Notes under the pieces: model-generated
Seen by the model: only the letters and a program-made list of their open reading frames with translations
What the model was told of the DNA's origin: nothing
Database searches by the model: none
NCBI GenBank assembly: GCA_000496215.1
Contig: KI543216.1
Coordinates: 87,285 to 98,518 of the forward strand
Length of the DNA stretch: 11,234 nucleotides
Source of the DNA: an uncultured archaeon A07HN63
GTDB taxonomy: Archaea; Halobacteriota; Halobacteria; Halobacteriales; Haloferacaceae
Reading direction: 5' to 3'
Translations under genes and position numbers: made by a program
In this document: positions 6,540 through 11,234 of the stretch, piece after piece
Position numbering within the stretch: position 1 is the first letter of the stretch
Layout: the number at the start of each line of letters is the position of its first letter

Positions 6540-6734
6540 GTGTCGGAGCACAACTTCCCACCACACGCGACCGACGCTGTCCTACCGACGAGACAGTGTC
6601 ACACAATCATCGAACCCCGCGACGACAAAGCTGATCTGATAACCGTGTACTCGACAGCACCCGAGGATTCGAAACTGACAACCTGGCTGTCGGCGACAGC
6701 AGATAGCTGTGAGCGACTGGAGAAGATGCGATGA
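6540..6734 (+). CDS. Small haloarchaeal protein of the DUF7511-like type
   Basis: With a GTG start at 6540 this is a 64-residue soluble protein. The C-terminal half is the recognisable part: CHTIIEPRDDKADLITVYST, then the W-L-S-A block (TTWLSATADS) and a final ERLEKMR. This matches my recollection of the haloarchaeal DUF7511 pattern (a short beta region, W-[LI]-x-A, and a terminal LxEMR). A related protein lies between znuC and znuA at 9831-10034. An alternative TTG start at 6519 would add 7 residues and has GGAGGA at 6505-6510 in good position, but that purine run also encodes the end of the upstream GTPase. The stop overlaps the next ATG (ATGA). Function unknown; its place in both zinc clusters suggests a role linked to zinc shortage. 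Confidence 0.6.
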   Translation: MSEHNFPPHATDAVLPTRQCHTIIEPRDDKADLITVYSTAPEDSKLTTWLSATADSCERLEKMR

Positions 6735-6982
6735 CGAATCCAGTGCAGACAGTGATGACACACAGTGTCCCGCGGGAGGAACGACAGGCAGCAATCGAGA
6801 CCCTCACCGAGGCGAATCGAACAACCGACCTGGCGGTGCTGGTTCGGGCTGATGGGCTGCCGGGTGGACTTCGTCGACAGGCCGTCGACGGCCTGCTCTC
6901 GTGTGGAGCCGGCGACCTGCTCGAAGAACTGGCTAACGACCGCTCGGTCCCACCCGAACTCAGGAAGAAGGCACAGCGATGA
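6731..6982 (+). CDS. Uncharacterised 83-residue helical protein in the zinc-limitation cluster
   Basis: It starts at ATG overlapping the previous stop and ends in an ATGA overlap with the S14 paralogue, so it is translationally coupled on both sides. The sequence is predicted almost wholly helical. Repeated amphipathic helix pairs (RQAAIETLTEANRTTDLAVLV, shown over residues 18-38, and LRRQAVDGLLSCGAGDLLEEL, over 47-67) resemble short HEAT-like hairpins. There are no membrane segments, no zinc motif and a single Cys. I do not recognise the family. Being fused by overlap to a ribosomal protein gene makes a ribosome-linked or metal-stress role possible, but that is guesswork. Confidence 0.6.
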   Translation: MTNPVQTVMTHSVPREERQAAIETLTEANRTTDLAVLVRADGLPGGLRRQAVDGLLSCGAGDLLEELANDRSVPPELRKKAQR

Positions 6983-7152
6983 CTGACGACAGCGATACCA
7001 GCAAGACAGCCAGCCAGGAACCGACCGGACAGACACACGTCTGCCGGGCGACGGGCCGTGAACAGGGACTGGTCGGGAAGTACGACATCTGGCTGTGCCG
7101 ACAGGCGTTTCGCGAGATGGCCCCGGCGATGGGATTCGAAAAACACGAATAA
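6979..7152 (+). CDS. rps14: Paralogue of ribosomal protein S14 (uS14) lacking two zinc-ligand cysteines
   Basis: This 57-residue protein is full length for the archaeal zinc-ribbon type of S14 and keeps its core almost unchanged: TGQTHVC, then GREQGLVGKYDIWLCRQ and FREMAPAMGF. Canonical archaeal S14 binds zinc through C-x2-C-x14-C-x2-C. Here the first and third ligands are present (C22, C40), but the second is T25 and the fourth is A43, so a normal Cys4 zinc site cannot form. The main S14 gene is expected in the large ribosomal operon between L5 and S8; this copy stands among zinc genes, so it is a paralogue. Bacterial zinc-starvation regulons carry analogous zinc-independent (C-minus) versions of S14, L31, L33 and L36. 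The inference is a replacement S14 made when zinc is scarce. The start ATG overlaps the preceding stop, and the TAA at 7150-7152 ends the cluster. Confidence 0.88.
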   Translation: MTDDSDTSKTASQEPTGQTHVCRATGREQGLVGKYDIWLCRQAFREMAPAMGFEKHE

Positions 7153-7307
7153 ATCCACAGATTCGTAAGAATCAAACTTATTATTGATATGCTATTGAAA
7201 TATTAATCATAGCTAAATTTTGTTTTCCACTAGCATTTTATTACTCTGGTCGTAACCAACAGTATCGATGAGAGCCACACGAACAGTCGGGAGAGAGGTG
7301 GAGAGCT

Positions 7308-7619
7308 ATGAGAATGATTGATGCCGATGAACTGCTGCCAGCCGAACGCATCCGGCAGGCTGTCCTCGCTGGCGACGTGACGCAGCTCCACCGAGGAGAC
7401 CAACACGCATCGGAGGGCGATCAGTTCACCATCGACGACGTATTGTTCGAGGTGACGACTGTTCGCGAAGAACAACTGGGTGACCTGACAGACGAAGACG
7501 CGCAGGCCGAGGGCTCGGAAAACCTTGCGGCTTACAGGAAACGTATCGAACGAACCCATGACATCACGTGGGATGATACGGATACGACGGTGCTTCACGA
7601 GTTCGAACGGGTCGATTGA
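7308..7619 (+). CDS. ASCH-domain (PUA-like) protein
   Basis: A 103-residue acidic protein. The pattern VTQLHRGDQHASEGDQFTI, a VxEEQLGDLTDEDAQAEG block and SENLAAYRKRIERTHD is that of haloarchaeal ASCH-domain proteins, a beta-barrel fold related to PUA and thought to bind RNA or modified nucleotides. The ATG at 7308 is preceded by the purine run GGGAGAGAGGTGGAGAG, which could serve as a ribosome-binding site; the ATG at 7314 is an alternative. A TATA-like TTTTATTA (7236-7243) suggests its own promoter with a leader of about 40 bases. The gap 7153-7307 is AT-rich and holds a small ATCAA/TTGAT dyad at 7171-7188 but no gene. The link to zinc is by proximity only. Confidence 0.72.
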   Translation: MRMIDADELLPAERIRQAVLAGDVTQLHRGDQHASEGDQFTIDDVLFEVTTVREEQLGDLTDEDAQAEGSENLAAYRKRIERTHDITWDDTDTTVLHEFERVD

Positions 7620-7801
7620 GAACAACGAATTAGGATTGGCACCAGGCTACGCCTTTCGATCACCCCGAGTGTCCTCGTAGTGCTGGTTTCTGCGCCTCTG
7701 AGCTGACGTTCGTCTCCCCTCTGTCCGCCCAGTATTAGTTAGAAATAGGCCAAAGTTAATACTCGCACACAACTTTCCCCACCCTCTTTTTAATAACGCT
7801 T

Positions 7802-7810
7802 TTTATGTTA
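7802..7810 (+). promoter_or_regulatory. TATA-like element for the zinc-finger microprotein gene
   Basis: TTTATGTTA sits 23-31 bases before the ATG at 7833, with a T-rich tract just upstream (7788-7805). The spacing implies a leaderless transcript. The rest of the gap 7620-7832 holds no open frame of note; GTTAATA occurs twice (7754-7760 and 7821-7827). Confidence 0.35.
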
Positions 7811-7832
7811 TCTCTCGTGAGTTAATATTGCA

Positions 7833-7985
7833 ATGGCATACTCATGCACCACCTGCGATGCACAGTTCAACGCCGCCGTCGGCGTTACCCAACACGTTGC
7901 GCTGCACCACAACACGTGTGCCGTCTGTGACGAGAGCTTCGAGACGGCCGACGGGCTTCGAGACCACACCCACGAAACGCATTAG
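7833..7985 (+). CDS. 50-residue double C2H2 zinc-finger protein
   Basis: The frame starting ATG GCA TAC encodes 50 residues that are almost entirely two fingers. The first has C5, C8, H21 and H25 (or H26), spacing C-x2-C-x12-H-x3-H. The second has C29, C32, H45 and H50, spacing C-x2-C-x12-H-x4-H, with H47 as an additional candidate ligand. The phenylalanine typical of the finger core is present in both (QF, SF). Small multi-finger proteins are common in haloarchaea and may bind DNA, RNA or protein. This one lies tail-to-tail with znuB, 32 bases apart, within a zinc-homeostasis region, so a role as zinc-dependent regulator or small zinc buffer is possible. It is short, but the motif spacing makes it convincing. 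Confidence 0.8.
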   Translation: MAYSCTTCDAQFNAAVGVTQHVALHHNTCAVCDESFETADGLRDHTHETH

Positions 7986-8017
7986 GTGTAACCGCGATTT
8001 AGTTGCGCCGAGCACCG

Positions 8018-9082
8018 CTATTTTCGTTCGTCGCCACCGTCAGCGGACAACTGCTTCGGGCTGCGACGCTCTCGATACCGATACAGCATCGCCGACAGCA
8101 ACAGTGGCACCTCCCGGCGCACTCGCTTGCCAGCGACGACACCGATATAGACGAGAAGGGCGGTCACAACGATTGAGCCACCAGCGGCGATGCCAAACTG
8201 GTAGGCGACGGTTACGCCGATGACTGTCGCCAGCTGGCCAGCAATAATCGCCAGCCAGATCGACTGCTTGAAGCTCCGGGCGACCGGTGCTGCCGCAGCG
8301 ACCGGGATAACGAGCATCGCCGCCACAAGGATGACGCCCATAATCTGCATCGCACTGACGACAACCCCCGCGGTCAACACGACGAGCAATCGCTTGTAGT
8401 GCCGGACGTTGAACCGGGCGGCCCGCGCCGCCGGGGCATCGAACGTGACGTACACGAGCGGTCGGTAGGCAAGGGTGACAACCGCACCGACGATGAGGCT
8501 CATCAGGATCAACAGCCCGATATCCGTTTTCGAGACCGTCGCCAGACTGCCGAAGAGGTAGGCGTTGATGCCGACAGCGATGCCGCCACCGGTGGCCGTG
8601 ATCAGGATACTGCCGACCGCAAACCCACCGGTCAGCACCATCGCCAGCGACGTATCCCCGTAGGTGTCTGCGTGGTCGATGAGAAGTTCGACGAGCAGCG
8701 CGGTCACAATCGCGACGACGAAGGCTGTGATGATCGGCGACACCGACAGCGAGAGAACCGAGTTGAGAAACAGACCGAGGGCAACGCCAGCGAAGGCCGT
8801 ATGGGCAAGCGTATCGCTCAGCATCGATAGCTCGCGGTGGACGAGAAACGTGCCCACGACCGGGCCGATGATCGCGATACAGATCGCCGCGAGATACGCC
8901 CGTTGCATATAGGCGTAGCCAAGCATGTCGATCCCGGTGAATTCACTCATTGCTGTCAACAGGGCACCGTAGACCGCTTCAAGCAGCCAGTCAAACCCAT
9001 CGGCGAGCGGCGTCGCCGGTCCGCCCGCTGCAGCCAGCTGTGTGAGACGGCCCGTCGGCGGTGTGAGCAGTGTCGTTATCAT
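8018..9082 (-). CDS. znuB: Zinc ABC transporter membrane permease ZnuB
   Basis: A 354-residue ABC-3 family permease with about eight to nine hydrophobic segments. Family markers include the HRELSMLSDTLAHTAFAGVALG stretch (about 82-103), the NAYLFGSLATVSKTDI region and SAMQIMGVILVAAMLVIPVA near the C-terminal third. The 60-residue N-terminal part (about 1-50) is longer than in bacterial ZnuB and begins MITTLLTPPTGRLTQLA. It overlaps znuC by 4 bases (ATGA). Family knowledge: ZnuB forms the inner-membrane channel for zinc (or manganese/iron in close relatives) delivered by ZnuA. The His/Glu-rich ZnuA and the zinc-sparing neighbours favour zinc. Confidence 0.9.
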   Translation of the reverse strand: MITTLLTPPTGRLTQLAAAGGPATPLADGFDWLLEAVYGALLTAMSEFTGIDMLGYAYMQRAYLAAICIAIIGPVVGTFLVHRELSMLSDTLAHTAFAGVALGLFLNSVLSLSVSPIITAFVVAIVTALLVELLIDHADTYGDTSLAMVLTGGFAVGSILITATGGGIAVGINAYLFGSLATVSKTDIGLLILMSLIVGAVVTLAYRPLVYVTFDAPAARAARFNVRHYKRLLVVLTAGVVVSAMQIMGVILVAAMLVIPVAAAAPVARSFKQSIWLAIIAGQLATVIGVTVAYQFGIAAGGSIVVTALLVYIGVVAGKRVRREVPLLLSAMLYRYRERRSPKQLSADGGDERK

Positions 9083-9834
9083 GCGTTCTGTTGGATGAGT
9101 CGTTGCTCTGTGCCGTAGGCGTCGGCCAGTGCGTCTGTTGCGAGCAGGTCTGCAGGGTCGCCATGGAAGTAGAGCTGCGTGTCGATACAGGCGACCTCTG
9201 TTGCGTAGCGTGTGACCGCACCGAGATCGTGTTCGATCAGACAGATGGTTAACCCGCTGTCTTGGAGCGTTGACAGCAGCTCGTAGAACGCGTCGCGAGC
9301 CTCGGCGTCGATGCCGACAGTTGGTTCGTCAAGCGCGAGGAGGTCGGCCTCGGCAGCCAGTGCGCGAGCGATGAACACCCGCTGTCGCTGGCCCCCGGAG
9401 AGGGTACTGATCCGTCGATGAGTGATATTACCGACATCGACGGCTTCGATTGCCTCCTCGACCGCCTGTGTGTCTGCCCGGGAAAATCGGCCAACGATGC
9501 GATGTGGATACCGACCCATCTCGACGACCTCACGCACTGTTAGCGGCATCTGCTCCGGGACGGCCGCCGCATCCTGTGGCACGTAGCCGATTCGCGTCCC
9601 GTCACCGAACTCGGTGGCTGGCTCGCCGAACAGCCGCACCTCGCCACGATCAGGGGGCCGAAGTCCCAACATGAGATCCAACATCGTACTTTTACCGCTT
9701 CCGTTGGGGCCGACAATCCCGAGAAAGTCTCCGGACTCGACAGTCAGTGAAACACCCTCGACAACCGGCGTGGCGGTGTAGCCGAATCGGACGTGATCGA
9801 GGACGATCGGTGGATGGTCGGCCGAGGCTGTCAT
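9079..9834 (-). CDS. znuC: Zinc ABC transporter ATPase ZnuC
   Basis: A 251-residue ABC ATPase with Walker A GPNGSGKST (42-50), Q-loop Q87 (YVPQDA), signature LSGGQRQR (145-152), Walker B LLALDEP (165-171) and switch histidine H202 (IEHD). The DLMLGLRPPDRGEVRLFG and VREVVEMGRYP blocks are typical of metal-family (ABC-3 partner) ATPases. It overlaps the upstream small gene (ATGA at 9831-9834) and znuB downstream (ATGA at 9079-9082), so the four genes are probably one transcript from a promoter beyond the right edge. All catalytic residues are intact. Confidence 0.92.
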   Translation of the reverse strand: MTASADHPPIVLDHVRFGYTATPVVEGVSLTVESGDFLGIVGPNGSGKSTMLDLMLGLRPPDRGEVRLFGEPATEFGDGTRIGYVPQDAAAVPEQMPLTVREVVEMGRYPHRIVGRFSRADTQAVEEAIEAVDVGNITHRRISTLSGGQRQRVFIARALAAEADLLALDEPTVGIDAEARDAFYELLSTLQDSGLTICLIEHDLGAVTRYATEVACIDTQLYFHGDPADLLATDALADAYGTEQRLIQQNA

Positions 9835-10034
9835 CGTGTGGTCTCCAGTCGAACGAAGGCGTCGCCGGTGGCGGTGAGCGTTCGCTCGGATCGTGCCGGC
9901 GCGGCCACATCAGGTGGGTAGATCGTACACATTGCTGTCTCGGCGCGGCCGTGGACAATTCCGAGCAGCGTCGCTCGTGGGCGGAAGCGACTGCGCTGCG
10001 GTCGATTCGACACTGTCGATCCTGTCTCCGTCAT
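9831..10034 (-). CDS. Small haloarchaeal protein (DUF7511-like) inserted between znuA and znuC
   Basis: This 67-residue protein has a basic, Arg-rich N-terminal half (SNRPQRSRFRPRATLLG) and a C-terminal half CTIYPPDVAAPARSERTLTA followed by TGDAFVRLETTR. It aligns by eye with the protein at 6540-6734: CHTIIEP/CTIYPP-type start, a central A/S-x-A-T-A/G-D turn, and a terminal R-L-E motif. The characteristic Trp is missing here. ATGA overlaps at both ends tie its translation to znuA and znuC. No membrane segment or metal motif is visible. Function unknown; bacterial znu operons have no such gene. Confidence 0.6.
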   Translation of the reverse strand: MTETGSTVSNRPQRSRFRPRATLLGIVHGRAETAMCTIYPPDVAAPARSERTLTATGDAFVRLETTR

Positions 10035-11234
10035 GCATCCAGAGCCTGCTGGAGCGTGGCCAGATTGATATTTTCCATGACATCGATGTAGCCCCAGCCC
10101 TTGTCCGCCCAGTCCTGTGTCTGGCCGGCGACCGCCGTCAGCGGGAGCTTCTCGGTTGCGTCGGTCTGTTCGACCAGTTGATCCGCTGCCGTCTGATCTT
10201 CGAGTGGATCGGCGAGCACATACTGGAGATCATGCTCCTCGATGAGTGACTGAGCCTGGGCGATATCCTCTGGTGTCGGGCGGTCGTCGGGGGAAATGTT
10301 GGTCAGCGTCTCGACGCGGAACCCGTAGCGCGATTCGAGATACTGAAAGGCGTTGTGGCCAGCCACGAACACCACATCGCTGTCTGCGTCGCCGAGTGTG
10401 TCGGCAAACGACTGGTCAAGCTGGTCAAGTCGCGCCCGGTAGTCGTCTGCGTTTGTGGCGTATGTATCGGCGTTGTCGCTGTCGATATCGACGAGTCCGT
10501 TCTGCACGTTGGTGACAGCCTGTTTCAGCCGCACTGGATCGAGCCAGACGTGTGGATCCTCTGCGCCGTGGTCGTGGCCATGGCCGCCGTCATCGGTCTC
10601 CGAACCGTGTTCGTCCTCGCTGTGTTCACCCTCCTCGGAGTGCTCCTCAGAGTGTTCTTCTTCCGAATGCTCTTCTTCTGAATGCTCCTCAGAGTGTTCT
10701 TCTTCCGAATGCTCTTCTTCTGAATGCTCCTTCAGAGTGTTCTTCTTCCGAATGCTCTTCTTCTGAATGCTCCTCAGAGTGTTCTTCTTCCGAATGCTCT
10801 TCTTCTGAATGCTCCTCAGAGTGTTCTTCTTCCGAATGCTCTTCTTCGGAGTGTTCTTCTTCCGAATGCTCTTCTTCGGAGTGTTCTTCTTCCGAATGCT
10901 CTTCTTCGGAGTGGCCATCGTGACCACCAAGCTTCTCGATGCCATCGGCGATGTTAATAGCGGTCACCGGCGCGTCATCATCGCGCATGTTGGCCACCAT
11001 GTCGTCGGCCCACGGCTGGAAGCCATCCATGTACACGAACAGATCACTGTCGATGACCGTCGCCTGGGTATCGCCGCTTGGTTCCCAGCCATGACCGTGT
11101 GAGCCGAGCGGGACAAGTGTCTCAACAGCCCCGCTGTCACCGACCACCGCCTCGGTGATATCGCCGAAAACGTGGAACGGGGCTGTGGCACGCACCGCAG
11201 GCGTTCCATTCGCATCGGCACCCGCTGCGCTTTG
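10031..11234 (-). pseudogene. znuA: Zinc-binding solute-binding protein ZnuA, frame-broken in its His/Glu repeat and truncated by window edge
   Basis: On the minus strand the gene enters from the right edge (frame open to 11234, residues QSAAGADANGTPAV before RATAPFHVFGD); signal peptide and start lie outside. The N-terminal lobe carries LGSHGHGWEPSG (first zinc His). A His/Glu-rich repeat loop follows, then DPHVWLDP (second His), VAGHNAFQYLESRYGF (third His) and LADPLEDQ (acidic ligand). These four are the expected ZnuA/ABC-SBP cluster A-I ligands. Inside the repeat one extra T (plus strand, 10731 or 10732) shifts the frame: read literally, translation from the right ends at 10689 and the C-terminal lobe lacks a start. 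Removing that base restores one continuous frame to the TGA at 10031-10033. The downstream znuC and znuB are intact, so this may be a sequencing or assembly error in a hard repeat, or a real loss or variable switch. Confidence 0.8.
10642..10912 (-). repeat. Tandem repeat encoding 19 HSEE/HSEEE units inside ZnuA
   Basis: The array is built from 12-nt and 15-nt units coding HSEE and HSEEE. Five higher-order copies of 42 nt (one HSEE plus two HSEEE) start at 10642, 10684, 10726, 10769 and 10811 on the plus-strand numbering; the third is 43 nt because of the extra T. Two 30-nt copies follow at 10853 and 10883. Degenerate units (HSEEGE, HSEDE) flank the left side. The near-identity of copies at the DNA level points to recent expansion. 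The product is the metal-binding loop known in ZnuA proteins, unusually long here. Confidence 0.93.

Noticed and set aside
7171..7188. ATCAA-N8-TTGAT dyad after the S14 paralogue, considered as a terminator.
   Set aside because: The arms are only 5 bp and AT-rich, and no T-tract follows immediately; it may be a promoter element or chance.
8399..8830. Plus-strand open frame of 143 codons opposite znuB.
   Set aside because: Antisense shadow of a clear ABC-3 permease; the product is polar low-complexity with no domain.
10642..10912. CRISPR array.
   Set aside because: Repeats are directly contiguous with no unique spacers and encode an in-frame protein segment of ZnuA.
10552..10923. Long plus-strand open frames rich in Ser, Cys and Leu repeats across the repeat array.
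   Set aside because: They are antisense readings of the znuA HSEE repeat; low-complexity arrays with period divisible by three stay open in many frames.

Overview
The window is chromosomal or large-plasmid DNA of a haloarchaeon. The proteins are strongly acidic (many Asp/Glu), coding DNA is GC-rich with sharply AT-rich intergenic strips holding archaeal TATA-like boxes close to the start codons, and several genes belong to small haloarchaeal families. It holds two transition-metal modules side by side: a nickel/cobalt uptake module (about 1-3806) and a zinc-limitation module (about 5150-11234). The names are my recognition from sequence motifs; no search was run.

Nickel/cobalt half. A 5'-truncated NikR-type regulator with a complete metal site (1-355) is followed by a second NikR paralogue whose metal site is altered (550-981). 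Then comes a tightly coupled plus-strand operon: the substrate-specific membrane protein CbiM/NikM (1120-1800), two very small one-helix membrane proteins (1800-2012, 2012-2119) that look like a two-helix CbiN/NikN-type subunit broken by a 1-nt frameshift, the ECF T-component CbiQ (2122-2934), and the ATPase CbiO (2931-3806). Junctions are overlaps or 2-nt gaps. Together these form a group II energy-coupling-factor importer.

Middle and zinc half. A minus-strand flavoprotein (3869-5152) shares a compact divergent promoter with a plus-strand cluster (5249-7152): a COG0523 G3E GTPase of the zinc metallochaperone type, two small haloarchaeal proteins, and a paralogue of ribosomal protein S14 (uS14) in which two of the four zinc-binding cysteines are replaced. 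The last is the most interesting item, because cysteine-depleted ribosomal protein paralogues beside COG0523 GTPases and ZnuABC are the hallmark of bacterial zinc-sparing responses, and this looks like an archaeal version. An ASCH-domain protein (7308-7619) and a 50-residue double C2H2 zinc-finger protein (7833-7985) follow. The minus strand then carries znuB, znuC, a second small protein of the same family as that at 6540-6734, and znuA (running off the right edge), each joined by ATGA overlaps.

zZnuA carries an extraordinary His/Glu repeat (19 HSEE/HSEEE units in a 42-nt higher-order array), and the array contains one extra base that breaks the reading frame. No gene-free stretch exceeds 300 bases. 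The gaps of 100-215 bases are AT-rich promoter regions, and I saw no tRNA, rRNA, CRISPR, insertion sequence or convincing terminator.
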